A DNA stretch of 64,000 bases, from contig NZ_MIEH01000010.1 of assembly GCF_001754075.1 (NCBI RefSeq), forward strand, positions 1-64,000, written 5' to 3'. This DNA comes from Merdimonas faecis. GTDB lineage: Bacteria; Bacillota; Clostridia; Lachnospirales; Lachnospiraceae. Shown here one piece after another: positions 45,419 through 53,746 of this stretch. The notes under the pieces were generated by a model, which ran no database searches, was not told the DNA's origin, and saw only the letters and a list, made by a program, of their open reading frames with translations. Position 1 is the first letter of the stretch. Each line of letters begins with the position of its first letter. Both the position numbers and the translations under genes were made by a program.

Positions 45419-46444
45419 ATGAAACGACAGGATTTTTATTATGATCTGCCGGAAGAACTGATTGCACAGGATCCTTTAAAAGATCGTTCCAGCTCCAGAC
45501 TCCTTGTCTTAGACAAAGAGTCCGGGGCTGTTTCCCATCATGTGTTTCGGGAGATCGGGGATTATCTGGAAAAAGGAGATTGTCTGGTCATCAATGATAC
45601 GAAGGTGATTCCGGCAAGACTGATTGGTTCCAAGATAGGAACTAATGCCAAGATAGAAATATTATTGTTGAAAAGGAAAGAAAATAATATCTGGGAAACA
45701 TTAGTGAAACCTGGAAAGAAGGCAAAAGTCGGGGCGAAGATCAGTTTCGGCGACGGTCTTCTGGTAGGAGAGGTTATTGATGTGGTAGAAGAAGGCAATC
45801 GTCTGGTACAGTTTTCTTTTGAAGGGATTTTTGAGGAAATTCTGGATCAGCTGGGACAGATGCCCCTGCCGCCCTATATTACCCATCAGCTGGAGGATAA
45901 GGACCGATATAATACAGTTTATGCTGAACACTCTGGATCAGCTGCTGCTCCTACGGCCGGGCTTCATTTTACACCGGAGCTGCTGGAAGAGATTCAGAAG
46001 AAAGGTGTGGATATTGCAAGAGTGACGCTTCATGTAGGACTTGGGACTTTCCGGCCAGTTAAGGCAGATGAGATCACTGATCATCATATGCACTCGGAAT
46101 TCTATCAGATCGATGAGGAGGCTGCTGAGAAGATCAATCAGGCGAAGGCAAACGGACACCGTGTGATCTGTGTAGGAACCACCAGCTGCCGGACCATTGA
46201 ATCTGCCGCGGATGAAAACGGACATTTGAAAGCTCAGAGCGGATGGACGGATATCTTCATCTATCCGGGATATCGCTTTAAGATCCTGGACTGTCTGATT
46301 ACCAACTTCCATCTGCCGGAGTCTACACTGATTATGCTGGTGTCGGCCCTGGCCGGCAGAGAGCATGTGCTGGCGGCTTATGAGGAGGCGGTGAAAGAGC
46401 GTTATCGCTTCTTTTCTTTTGGAGACGCCATGTTTATCAAGTAA
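45419..46444 (+). CDS. queA: tRNA preQ1(34) S-adenosylmethionine ribosyltransferase-isomerase
   Basis: Transfers and rearranges the ribosyl group of SAM onto preQ1 in tRNA to form epoxyqueuosine. Its 341 residues match the family. Conserved stretches include [20 protein letters not shown] near the start, [12 protein letters not shown] (near 58), [12 protein letters not shown] (near 178-189) and the terminal FGDAMFIK. The queuosine genes tgt and queG are not in the window. A hairpin follows the stop. Confidence 0.96.
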   Translation: MKRQDFYYDLPEELIAQDPLKDRSSSRLLVLDKESGAVSHHVFREIGDYLEKGDCLVINDTKVIPARLIGSKIGTNAKIEILLLKRKENNIWETLVKPGKKAKVGAKISFGDGLLVGEVIDVVEEGNRLVQFSFEGIFEEILDQLGQMPLPPYITHQLEDKDRYNTVYAEHSGSAAAPTAGLHFTPELLEEIQKKGVDIARVTLHVGLGTFRPVKADEITDHHMHSEFYQIDEEAAEKINQAKANGHRVICVGTTSCRTIESAADENGHLKAQSGWTDIFIYPGYRFKILDCLITNFHLPESTLIMLVSALAGREHVLAAYEEAVKERYRFFSFGDAMFIK

Positions 46445-46462
46445 AAAGAGATATGATATAAG

Positions 46463-46506
46463 AAATGCCGGCGCCCGGCTGCTTTAGCAGTTGGACGCCG
46501 GCGTTT
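46463..46506 (+). terminator. queA terminator-like hairpin
   Basis: Outer arms AAATGCCGGCG and CGCCGGCGTTT enclose an inner stem CTGC/GCAG. The T tract is only three bases, so it is a weak terminator or an RNA stabiliser. Confidence 0.65.
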
Positions 46507-46637
46507 CGGAGTTTCTCCCTTCCTGATACCAGCCGTTGCTGGCTGTGCAGATAAGAATCAGTCCTGTTTCGGAACTGACGTAATAAATACTCAAAATGCA
46601 TTACCGAAATAATTTTGCTGAAAATTATTGAAATATC

Positions 46638-46668
46638 TTGACCTTAAGTTAACTTTAGGTATTAAGAT
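46638..46668 (+). promoter_or_regulatory. MerR-type promoter with a 19-base spacer
   Basis: TTGACC (46638-46643) and TAAGAT (46663-46668) are 19 bases apart. The spacer is filled by the near-palindrome ACCTTAAGTT/AACTTTAGGT (46641-46660). A stretched spacer carrying the operator is the hallmark of MerR-family activation. No merR-like gene is in the window. Confidence 0.7.
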
Positions 46669-46714
46669 AAAATAAAGCATGTATGCAGTTCGAAAAGCAG
46701 GAAGGTGAGGGAGG

Positions 46715-47605
46715 ATGAAATCAAAAGTATATTTTACAAAGGAGATTACCCCGGAAAAGGTTGTTGAAATGTATCAGGCAATGGGGCTGGAACTGCCTGG
46801 AAAAGTAGCGGTGAAGGTTCATTCCGGGGAAAAAGGAAATCAGAACTTTTTAAGACCTGAATTCTGGAAACCTATGGTGGAAACAGTTCACGGTACGATC
46901 GTGGAATGTAATACCGCCTATGGAGATGCTGCAGGTGGTGTGCGTGATAACACGGCTTCGCACCTGAAACTTCTGGAGGAGCACGGATGGACAAAGTATT
47001 TTGATGTAGATCTTATGGATGCAGAGGGACCGGATATAGTCTGGCCGATTCCGAATGGAAAAGTACTAAAAGAGAACAAGCTGGGAAAAAATATAGAGAA
47101 TTATGATTCCATGCTGGTTCTGGCACACTTTAAAGGCCATCCTATGGGAGGTTATGGCGGGGCGCTTAAGCAGCTTGCTATCGGCTGTGCGTCCAGGGCT
47201 GGAAAGGCACTGATCCACTCAGCCGGAAAGACGGAGGATCGGTTTGAAACCTGGCAGCAGCATGCAAGCAATGTGGTGTTCCCGGAGGCTATGGCGGATG
47301 CAGCTTCGAGCGTGGTGGATCATTTCAAAGGAAAGATTGCGTTTATCAATGTAATGAAGAATCTATCCGTAGATTGTGACTGCTGCCAGGTAGCAGAGGA
47401 CCCATGTATGAAAGACATTGGAATCCTGGCATCTACGGATCCGGTAGCTATTGATCAGGCCTGCATGGATCTTGTGATCCATTCTGATGATCCGGGACGG
47501 GATCACTTTATGGAAAGAGTAAACAGCCGGAATGGAATTCATACTATTGAGGCGGCTGCGGATCTGGGCGTCGGATCCCGGGAATATGAATTGATAGAGA
47601 TGTAA
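46715..47605 (+). CDS. DUF362 domain protein
   Basis: A cytoplasmic protein of 296 residues belonging to DUF362, many of whose members carry 4Fe-4S centres. Family motifs include KVAVKVHSGEKGNQNFLRPEFW (near 30-51), VECNTAYGDAAGGVRDNT (near 68-85) and HFKGHPMGGYGGALKQLAIGCASRAGK (near 137-163). Cysteines cluster in VDCDCCQVAEDPC (near 223-235), but no classical ferredoxin repeat is present. The function is unknown. The MerR-type promoter suggests induction by metal, drug or aldehyde/oxidative stress. Confidence 0.82.
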   Translation: MKSKVYFTKEITPEKVVEMYQAMGLELPGKVAVKVHSGEKGNQNFLRPEFWKPMVETVHGTIVECNTAYGDAAGGVRDNTASHLKLLEEHGWTKYFDVDLMDAEGPDIVWPIPNGKVLKENKLGKNIENYDSMLVLAHFKGHPMGGYGGALKQLAIGCASRAGKALIHSAGKTEDRFETWQQHASNVVFPEAMADAASSVVDHFKGKIAFINVMKNLSVDCDCCQVAEDPCMKDIGILASTDPVAIDQACMDLVIHSDDPGRDHFMERVNSRNGIHTIEAAADLGVGSREYELIEM

Positions 47606-47613
47606 TGGAACGA

Positions 47614-47694
47614 TGGGGGACGTACACTTTTGGCATTGGTGTACGTCCCCATTTGCGTTTATCCCTGTCCCCATTTGCGTTAGCCCCTGTCCCT
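47614..47694 (+). repeat. REP element 6
   Basis: The palindrome at 47616-47650 has arms GGGGACGTACAC and GTGTACGTCCCC with an altered centre. It is followed by the tags ATCCCTGTCCCC and GCCCCTGTCCC, 10 bases after the DUF362 stop codon. It has the same orientation as REP 1 and REP 3. Confidence 0.83.
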
Positions 47695-47730
47695 ATTTGT
47701 GTTTTGGGGTCCTGGCAAAACAAAAGCATC

Positions 47731-47759
47731 TTCTCAATATCATTCAGAAACGGTATAAT
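47731..47759 (+). promoter_or_regulatory. Promoter of the 47791 gene
   Basis: TTCTCA (47731-47736), 17 bases, TATAAT (47754-47759). Confidence 0.5.
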
Positions 47760-47790
47760 GAAAACAGAAAATCTAATCTGGAGGTGCGAA

Positions 47791-47988
47791 ATGAGGAAGT
47801 GTATCCGCTGTGGAAGTGAGATGAAAGAAAATTGTGCGATAAAGGTGGAAGGGGCAGGATATGGCATTATACTTTCTTCCGACGAGAATAAGCTATTTGG
47901 AGGAAGAATGGGGAAACCGAAAGTCGCTATATGTCCAAACTGTGGAGAGGTTTCTGTCTATATGGAAAACATAGAGAAGCTGAGATAG
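47791..47988 (+). CDS. Small zinc-ribbon protein
   Basis: A protein of 65 residues with two zinc knuckles, MRKCIRCGSEM at the start and AICPNCGEVSVY near 48-59, forming one zinc ribbon. Such proteins often bind nucleic acid or other proteins, but nothing more can be said. GGAGGTG lies 5 bases before the ATG. It opens a run of short accessory genes. Confidence 0.72.
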   Translation: MRKCIRCGSEMKENCAIKVEGAGYGIILSSDENKLFGGRMGKPKVAICPNCGEVSVYMENIEKLR

Positions 47989-47999
47989 AATGAAATCAG

Positions 48000-48116
48000 A
48001 TGAATAGAGAAATCATCCCAACAATGTCCTTAGACAGCGGCTTGACGCCGGAACAAACGGCAGAACGGATGAATGTACCTGTGAAGTTTGTAAATGCATG
48101 TAGTCTGAGGAGGTGA
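48000..48116 (+). CDS. Short orphan frame, possible gene remnant
   Basis: A frame of 38 codons, MNREIIPTMSLDSGLTPEQT followed by AERMNVPVKFVNACSLRR. The part LTPEQTAERMNVPVKFV looks like the helix-turn-helix end of a larger protein. There is no convincing ribosome site before it. It is probably the decayed 3' end of a lost gene rather than an active gene; its tail supplies the AGGAGG region of the next gene. Confidence 0.3.
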   Translation: MNREIIPTMSLDSGLTPEQTAERMNVPVKFVNACSLRR

Positions 48117-48125
48117 AAGGAATTC

Positions 48126-48512
48126 ATGTCTTTGAAACCCAGGAAAATTATAAAAGGAATCTTTGTGATGCTGGGGATGGCAGCAGTTTTTATGGGGATT
48201 CTGGTAGCCGGTTTCATATATGTGACAGAATACAAAATTCACGTAATCTCTGATAGCTTTTCGGCGGATCGGACTTACCGGCTGGAAATTGATCAGGTAG
48301 GCGATCCGGCCTGGCCTTACGGGAGCACAGACTGCCGGCTTGTTTTGTATTCTAAAGAAGATGAAAAGATCCGTGAAAAAGATTTCTCGGTGGCTAATGA
48401 CGGGAAGAATGTTTCAGAGAATAGTTTTTCCATACGATGGGAAGAGGAGCAGGTTATAGTTACTGTATATGGAGAAGAACAGGGATATATAGAGTACACA
48501 TTGCAGTATTAG
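48126..48512 (+). CDS. Membrane-anchored hypothetical protein
   Basis: A protein of 128 residues. One N-terminal helix (about 11-33, GIFVMLGMAAVFMGILVAGF) is followed by an extracellular beta-rich domain of about 90 residues with SADRTYRLEIDQVGDPAWPYG and an acidic C-terminus. I do not recognise the family. A similar layout, a short anchor plus a small outside domain, is common for secreted proteins near mobile accessory genes. AAAGGA precedes the ATG. Confidence 0.6.
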   Translation: MSLKPRKIIKGIFVMLGMAAVFMGILVAGFIYVTEYKIHVISDSFSADRTYRLEIDQVGDPAWPYGSTDCRLVLYSKEDEKIREKDFSVANDGKNVSENSFSIRWEEEQVIVTVYGEEQGYIEYTLQY

Positions 48513-48572
48513 CGCAGAAAATGGCGGAAGACGATAAATCAAAAAATACAGATGTTTAACGGGAGGTTTCAG

Positions 48573-48947
48573 ATGAAGCGAGAACTGGGGATCGCAAGGT
48601 GTGGACTTGCCTGCTGTTTGTGTTCTGAAAATGTGGCATGTGCCGGCTGTGATTCAGGAGAATGTCCGGATAAGGACTGGTGCGAAAACAGAAAGTGCTC
48701 CATTTCTAAAAAAATCGGACATTGCTATGAGTGTGATGAAAAATGTACAAAGGGGCTATTAAGCAAGATCAAACCCTACGCTTTTACGGAGTTTGTCAGA
48801 AGATATGGGGAAGATCAGCTCCTGGACTGTCTGGAAAGGAATGAGAAGAATGGGATCGTCTATCACCGTGAAGGTATAAATGGCGATTATGATGATTTTG
48901 ACGATGTGGAAGCTTTGATAGAATATATAAAAACTGGACACAGATAA
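48573..48947 (+). CDS. DUF3795 family cysteine-rich protein
   Basis: A protein of 124 residues. The first 60 hold twelve cysteines in a DUF3795-like pattern, starting RCGLACCLCSENVACAGCDS and going on to CSISKKIGHCYECDEKC, probably binding zinc or an iron-sulfur centre. The rest is helical and acidic. GGGAGG lies 6 bases before the ATG at 48573, which is preferred over an ATG at 48552. The function is unknown. Confidence 0.8.
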   Translation: MKRELGIARCGLACCLCSENVACAGCDSGECPDKDWCENRKCSISKKIGHCYECDEKCTKGLLSKIKPYAFTEFVRRYGEDQLLDCLERNEKNGIVYHREGINGDYDDFDDVEALIEYIKTGHR

Positions 48948-48964
48948 AATATGGAAAGGCAGAA

Positions 48965-49552
48965 ATGAATACGCCAACACTTGAAACAGAACGGTTAATA
49001 TTAAGAAGGTTTACTGAAAATGATCTAAAAGCTATGTATCTGATTTACAGCGATGAAGAGGCCAATCGGTTTCTTCCCTGGTTTCCTGTAAAAAGCATGG
49101 AGGAAACGCGGAAGCTTTTCGAGGAAAGGTATATGGCACAATATACCCGGCCACAGGCCTATGCTTACGCTGTCTGCCTGAAAAAGGATCATATTCCTGT
49201 CGGATACATACATGTTGATGTGGAAGAGCCCTACGATTTTGGCTATGGCCTGCGGAAAGAGTTCTGGCACCAGGGTATTATGACGGAAGCGGCAATAGTA
49301 GTGACGGAACAGTTGAAAAAAGACGGGATCCCGTATATTACGGCGACGCATGACAGAAACAATCCCAGGAGCGGCGGCGTGATGAAAAGGATCGGAATGG
49401 AATACCAATATTCCTATGAAGAACAGTGGCAGCCTAAGGATATCTTGGTAACTTTTCGCATGTATCAATTAAACCTTGACGGGCAGGAAGACAGAGTCTG
49501 TAAAAAATACTGGGATGGCTCGGAAGTTCATTTTATAGAAGCAGATATATGA
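48965..49552 (+). CDS. GNAT family N-acetyltransferase (RimJ-like)
   Basis: An acetyl-CoA-dependent acetyltransferase of 195 residues. It opens with the RimJ/RimL signature TLETERLILRRFTENDLKAMY. The acetyl-CoA-binding region is GYGLRKEFWHQGIMTEAAIVV (near 96-116), and NNPRSGGVMKRIGMEYQ (near 137-153) is the conserved final motif. The substrate may be a protein N-terminus, an antibiotic or a small amine. AAAGGC precedes the ATG. Confidence 0.88.
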   Translation: MNTPTLETERLILRRFTENDLKAMYLIYSDEEANRFLPWFPVKSMEETRKLFEERYMAQYTRPQAYAYAVCLKKDHIPVGYIHVDVEEPYDFGYGLRKEFWHQGIMTEAAIVVTEQLKKDGIPYITATHDRNNPRSGGVMKRIGMEYQYSYEEQWQPKDILVTFRMYQLNLDGQEDRVCKKYWDGSEVHFIEADI

Positions 49553-49588
49553 TTTTGGGAACAATAGAACGGCATTTAAGAGGAATGT

Positions 49589-49846
49589 ATGATGAAAGGA
49601 TTTAAACGAAAAATAGAAATACTCAATTATCTTCTTGCAAATTACAATAACGGACGCAGAAAAACTTTTTTCTGTATAGCGGTCAACTTATTGGACCTTC
49701 CTGATATTCGGGAGATCCTGCGGCAGATCGGGGAAAATAATGAGTTGTCTGAAGCTACGGAAAAAGAAAGAGGTTTGTATGTTGTAAAAGCATTTCAAAA
49801 CATTGCAGACAAAAGAGATATAAAACTAAAGCTTCGCAAGAAATAA
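49589..49846 (+). CDS. Small helical protein of unknown function
   Basis: A protein of 85 residues, mostly helical and basic at both ends (MMKGFKRKIEILNYLL and IKLKLRKK), with no membrane segment or cysteine motif beyond a single Cys near 29. An AGAGGA ribosome site is present. I do not recognise the family. Confidence 0.5.
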   Translation: MMKGFKRKIEILNYLLANYNNGRRKTFFCIAVNLLDLPDIREILRQIGENNELSEATEKERGLYVVKAFQNIADKRDIKLKLRKK

Positions 49847-49914
49847 ATAATAGCATGCTATATAAAATGCTGAGGATTTTTGGTTTGTAAACTTATATTT
49901 AGGAGGCGGCGCTT

Positions 49915-50241
49915 ATGAGTATTTTAGGAATGATACTTACCCTTTTGATTCCCTGGGGAGCAGTTTTGTGGGGAGTGAATATTTATCATCAAAAAGGCAC
50001 CTGGTTTCTGGACGGATGGAATACAATGAGAGAAGAAGAAAAAGCCTCTTATAATGAGGAGGAAATGTGTCATCTTTTTGGAAGGTGCATCATTTTTTGT
50101 GGAGTAGGAGCATTTCTTCTGCTTTATGGCAGCTTTAACCAGAATGACTATATCCTTTGTAGTGGTATAGGAGTTGTTGCAATTGCGGTGATTTTGTCGA
50201 TTCTATTGCCAAAGATAAATCCGGGGAAATACCGAAAATAA
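49915..50241 (+). CDS. DUF3784-like membrane protein
   Basis: A protein of 108 residues with three hydrophobic helices (about 4-22, 56-74 and 80-99) and a charged loop GWNTMREEEKASYNEEEMCH between the first and second, as in DUF3784 proteins of Firmicutes. The function is unknown. AGGAGG lies 8 bases before the ATG. Confidence 0.7.
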   Translation: MSILGMILTLLIPWGAVLWGVNIYHQKGTWFLDGWNTMREEEKASYNEEEMCHLFGRCIIFCGVGAFLLLYGSFNQNDYILCSGIGVVAIAVILSILLPKINPGKYRK

Positions 50242-50345
50242 GGATTTTCCATAAAGGCGTCTTTTGGAGAGAACAGGCGCAACAGCGGGTTGCTTTTCTT
50301 CTGTAGAACGCCCTGGTATAGTGGGGGTATGGAGGTGAGTAAGGA

Positions 50346-50795
50346 GTGGAAACGAAGGATATTATTTTAAAACTGCGTTTGAAGCAAGGGCTATCTCAGG
50401 AAGAACTGGCAGAAAAAGTTTACGTTACACGTCAGGCAGTTTCCCGCTGGGAAAATGGAGAAACCGTCCCCAATACAGAAACACTGAAGATGTTGTCAAT
50501 GTTGTTTGGCGTTTCGATCAATACGCTTCTGGGATCCCCAAGAAAGCTGATCTGTCAATGCTGTGGAATGCCTCTTGAAGACGAAGTTATGAGCAGAGAG
50601 CCCGATGGTGCATATAACGAGGAATACTGCAAATGGTGTTATGCAGACGGCAAATTTGCCTATACAGATCTGGAGACTCTGGTTGATTTCTGCACAGAGC
50701 ATATGTCGAATGAGAAATGGCCGAAGGATCAGGCTAGGGCATATTTTGAGGAAGCATTGCCAAAACTTGGTTATTGGAGACAACAGGGAAAGTAG
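50346..50795 (+). CDS. XRE-type regulator with C-terminal zinc-ribbon domain
   Basis: A transcription factor of 149 residues. The N-terminal helix-turn-helix (about 5-60) reads LRLKQGLSQEELAEKVYVTR then QAVSRWENGETVPNTETL. The C-terminal part has ICQCCGMPLEDEV and EEYCKWCYADGKFAY, two zinc knuckles of the Zn_ribbon_2 type, usually found in proteins of unknown target. The start is GTG at 50346, 10 bases after GGAGG. No partner gene is evident. It is the last gene before the cobalamin operon. Confidence 0.85.
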   Translation: METKDIILKLRLKQGLSQEELAEKVYVTRQAVSRWENGETVPNTETLKMLSMLFGVSINTLLGSPRKLICQCCGMPLEDEVMSREPDGAYNEEYCKWCYADGKFAYTDLETLVDFCTEHMSNEKWPKDQARAYFEEALPKLGYWRQQGK

Positions 50796-50816
50796 AAGAG
50801 GAAAGATCTATATTTC

Positions 50817-50845
50817 TTGCGTATCCCGCCGGGATATGGTATATT
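50817..50845 (+). promoter_or_regulatory. Cobalamin operon promoter with an inverted repeat in its spacer
   Basis: TTGCGT (50817-50822), 17 bases, TATATT (50840-50845), extended by TGG. The perfect inverted repeat TATCCCG-C-CGGGATA at 50822-50836 lies inside the spacer and could bind a second regulator. Confidence 0.6.
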
Positions 50846-50865
50846 CTATAATTAGTAACTGAATA

Positions 50866-51041
50866 GGAACTAACAGGTGTCAGACCGGAAAATGCCGGGT
50901 CTGGTGAAAAGGGAAACAGGTGAAAATCCTGTGCGAACTCGTCACTGTCATTAGGGAGCAAAGGGTAAAAAGAGCCACTGGGGAACCGGGAAGGCGTACG
51001 CTTTGCAAAGATCTAAAAGCCAGGAGACCTGCCTGTTAGGG
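50866..51041 (+). promoter_or_regulatory. Cobalamin (AdoCbl-type) riboswitch
   Basis: The conserved pieces appear in order: an opening AACAGGTG, the core AGGGAAACAGGTGAAAATCC with TGTGCGAACTCGTCACTGT (the B12-box region), AGCCACTGGGGAACCGGGAAGGC, and the closing GCCAGGAGACCTGCC. It lies directly upstream of the cobalamin biosynthesis operon and would switch it off when coenzyme B12 is plentiful, using the terminator further down. Confidence 0.95.
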
Positions 51042-51115
51042 TACAGGATTTTCCGAACCACGAGTAACTGGTTGTACGTTTTCACACATCATGGCTGGAG
51101 AGCCGTGGTGTTTAT

Positions 51116-51148
51116 GCTCGTTTTCGAAAAAGAAAGCGGGCTTTTTTT
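51116..51148 (+). terminator. Riboswitch expression-platform terminator
   Basis: Arms GCTCGTTTTC and GAAAGCGGGC followed by seven T. An 11-base hairpin ACATCATGGCT/AGCCGTGGTGT just upstream probably takes part in the switch. Confidence 0.85.
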
Positions 51149-51166
51149 CATATAGGAGAGGTGGAG

Positions 51167-52273
51167 ATGACAAGGAAAAAGCTGGCGCGGGGATACACGA
51201 CAGGCACCTGCGCTCAGGCCGCCACAAAGGCGGCCGCCTGGATGCTGCTCACAGGAGAGAAGGTCCAGGAGACGCAGGTGATCCTTCCAAATGGAGAGAC
51301 TGCCAGGTTTCCTATAGAAGAAATCAAGATCGAAGAGGAAGCGGTTTCCTGCGGAGTGAAAAAGGACAGCGGAGACGATCCGGATATCACCAATGGGATT
51401 CTGGTAGAAAGCCGGGTGGAGCGGATCCGGGAGAGCGCTTATCTGGTGGAAGGGGGAATCGGTGTGGGCCGGGTGACAAAGCCGGGCTTGAATCAGCCGG
51501 TGGGAGCCTCTGCCATCAACCGGGTTCCAAGAGAAATGATTGGGCAGGAACTTTCAGACGCCGCGCAGGAGACCGGATATGAGGGTGGTCTTAAGGCTGT
51601 GATCTCCATTCCGGAGGGAGAGAAGCTGGCAGAGAGGACATTTAATCCAAGGCTTGGTATCGAGGGCGGCCTGTCCATTCTTGGCACCAGCGGACGGGTA
51701 GAGCCCATGAGCGAACAGGCGCTTCTGGACACCATCCGCCTGGAGATGCAGGTAAAATACGCAGAAGGGAAACGGTACCTGATCCTGTCCCCTGGAAATT
51801 ATGGACTGGATTTTCTGAAGCAGAGCTATGGCATAGAAGAAACAGACGTTGTGAAATGCAGCAATTTCATCGGCGATTCCATCGATATGGCGGCAGAAAC
51901 CGGGTATCAGGGTTTGGTGCTGGTCGGACACATCGGGAAGCTGATCAAGGTAGCGGGCGGTATCATGAACACCCACTCCAAATGGGCGGACTGCCGGATG
52001 GAACTTTTTGCGGCCGCGGCGCTCCTTGCCGGGCTTCCGGAAGGAAAGGCCAGAGCTTTCCTGGACTGCGTGACCACGGATGACGCCCTGGCGCAGTGTA
52101 CCGGAGAGGAACGTGGCCTGATCATGGATGCGGTCATGGACAAGATTGAGAAGTATCTTTCCTACCGCGCCCCAGTGGAGATGGAGACGGCGGCTGTCGT
52201 TTTTTCCAATGTGTACGGGACGCTGGGAAAGACCAGTCAGGCGGATGCAATATTGCAAAAAAGCAGGAGGTAG
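51167..52273 (+). CDS. cbiD: Cobalt-precorrin-5B (C1)-methyltransferase
   Basis: Methylates C1 of cobalt-precorrin-5B with SAM in the anaerobic cobalamin pathway. It has 368 residues. The family opening is ARGYTTGTCAQAATKAAAW (near 7-25), and the SAM-region glycines are LSPGNYGLDFLKQSYG (near 206-221), followed by GHIGKLIKVAGGIMNTHSK (near 249-267). AGGAG lies 8 bases before the ATG at 51167, preferred over GTG at 51161. It is the first gene after the riboswitch. Confidence 0.96.
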   Translation: MTRKKLARGYTTGTCAQAATKAAAWMLLTGEKVQETQVILPNGETARFPIEEIKIEEEAVSCGVKKDSGDDPDITNGILVESRVERIRESAYLVEGGIGVGRVTKPGLNQPVGASAINRVPREMIGQELSDAAQETGYEGGLKAVISIPEGEKLAERTFNPRLGIEGGLSILGTSGRVEPMSEQALLDTIRLEMQVKYAEGKRYLILSPGNYGLDFLKQSYGIEETDVVKCSNFIGDSIDMAAETGYQGLVLVGHIGKLIKVAGGIMNTHSKWADCRMELFAAAALLAGLPEGKARAFLDCVTTDDALAQCTGEERGLIMDAVMDKIEKYLSYRAPVEMETAAVVFSNVYGTLGKTSQADAILQKSRR

Positions 52274-52276
52274 AGC

Positions 52277-52972
52277 ATGGCAGGAAGATTGTATGGTGTG
52301 GGCGTGGGTCCGGGAGATCCGGAGCTCATGACGATAAAAGCATGCAAGATCATAAGAAACTGTCCGGTGATCGCAGTGCCGGGAAAGGCGCCGGAGGAGA
52401 CAGTGGCATACCAGATCGCGGCCGGAGCGGAACCGGCCGTCAGAGAAAAAGAACTTCTGGGGATCCATATGCCGATGACGAAGGATCCGAAAATATTGGA
52501 AGAGAGCCACAGGGCTGCGGTGAAAAAGCTGAAGGAAGAGCTGGATGCCGGAAAGGATGTGGCATTTCTGACACTGGGAGATCCTACGGTATATTCGACC
52601 TATCTCTATGTTCACCAGGAGCTTCGGGAGGCGGGATACCAGACAGAAATCATAAGCGGGATCCCCTCTTTTTGCGCGGCGGCAGCCAGGGTGCAGATGG
52701 GAATCGGGGAAAAGGCGGAGCAGATCCACATTGTGCCGGCCTCCTATCAGATCCAGGAGGCGCTGGAGCTTCCGGGGACAAAGATCCTGATGAAAGCCGG
52801 GCGGCAGTACGGGAAGGTGAAAGAACAGCTCCTTTCGGCGGACATGGATGTGGTAATGGTGGAAAACTGTGGTATGGAAGGGGAAAGAATTTTCCATGGC
52901 GCAGAAGAGATGCCGGAGGAAGCCGGATACTATACGCTGATATTTGTGAAAGATAAAGGAGAACGGGTATGA
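52277..52972 (+). CDS. cbiL: Precorrin-2 C20-methyltransferase
   Basis: A SAM-dependent tetrapyrrole methylase that adds the C20 methyl group to (cobalt-)precorrin-2; 231 residues. The SAM loop is YGVGVGPGDPELMTIKA (near 6-22), the second conserved site is FLTLGDPTVYSTYLY (near 96-110), and the class signature GIPSFCAAAA lies near 126-135. It ends in a 4-base ATGA overlap with cbiF. Confidence 0.94.
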   Translation: MAGRLYGVGVGPGDPELMTIKACKIIRNCPVIAVPGKAPEETVAYQIAAGAEPAVREKELLGIHMPMTKDPKILEESHRAAVKKLKEELDAGKDVAFLTLGDPTVYSTYLYVHQELREAGYQTEIISGIPSFCAAAARVQMGIGEKAEQIHIVPASYQIQEALELPGTKILMKAGRQYGKVKEQLLSADMDVVMVENCGMEGERIFHGAEEMPEEAGYYTLIFVKDKGERV

Positions 52973-53727
52973 TACATTTTGTAGGGGCTGGTCCTGGAGC
53001 GCCGGATCTGATCACGGTGCGGGGACAGCGTTTATTACAAGAAGCAGATCAGGTGATCTACGCCGGATCGTTGGTAAATCCAGAACTTTTGAAGCTGACA
53101 AAAGAAGGATGCCGGATTTATAACAGTGCGGTAATGACTCTGGAAGAAGTACTTATTCAGATGCAGGAGGGAGAAGAAAAGGGCTGGATGACAGTCCGCC
53201 TGCATACCGGGGATCCGTCCTTGTATGGAGCGGTCAGGGAGCAGATGGACCGACTGGATGAGCTTGGAATCTCCTATGATTCCTGTCCGGGCGTCAGCTC
53301 CTTTAGCGGTGCGGCCGCGGCGCTGAACCTGGAGTATACGCTGCCGGATGTGTCCCAGAGCGTGGTCATTACCCGGATGGAAGGCCGAACCCCTGTGCCG
53401 GAAAAGGAAAAAGTACGCTCCTTTGCCGGGCATCAGTCCACTATGGTGTTGTTTTTAAGCGCCGGGCTTTTGAAAGAACTGGAAGCAGAGCTTCTGGCAG
53501 GCGGATATGCTCCGGAAACTCCGGCAGCCATCGTCTATAAGGCGACCTGGCCGGAGGAAGAATGTCACATCTGTACGGTAGGGACGCTTGCCGATACGGC
53601 GGCCGCGCACCAGATCACCAAGACGGCGCTGATCATCGTGGGGGACGTGGTGCGGTGCCGGCATTACAGCCGGTCCAGGCTGTATGACCCTACATTTACG
53701 ACAGAATACCGGAAAGGCAGCCAGTAA
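52969..53727 (+). CDS. cbiF: Precorrin-4 C11-methyltransferase
   Basis: Adds the C11 methyl group in corrin ring construction, using SAM; 252 residues. Motifs are FVGAGPGAPDLITVRGQRLL at the start, RLHTGDPSLYGAVREQMD (near 85-102) and PGVSSFSGAAAALNLEYTLPD (near 112-132), the last with the conserved CbiF/CobM segment. The start overlaps cbiL by 4 bases. Confidence 0.95.
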   Translation: MIHFVGAGPGAPDLITVRGQRLLQEADQVIYAGSLVNPELLKLTKEGCRIYNSAVMTLEEVLIQMQEGEEKGWMTVRLHTGDPSLYGAVREQMDRLDELGISYDSCPGVSSFSGAAAALNLEYTLPDVSQSVVITRMEGRTPVPEKEKVRSFAGHQSTMVLFLSAGLLKELEAELLAGGYAPETPAAIVYKATWPEEECHICTVGTLADTAAAHQITKTALIIVGDVVRCRHYSRSRLYDPTFTTEYRKGSQ

Positions 53728-53746
53728 AAGGCAAGAGGATGAAGGA

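Noticed and set aside
48000-48116. Functional small regulator
   Set aside because: No ribosome site and only a partial helix-turn-helix-like sequence; kept as a low-confidence remnant.
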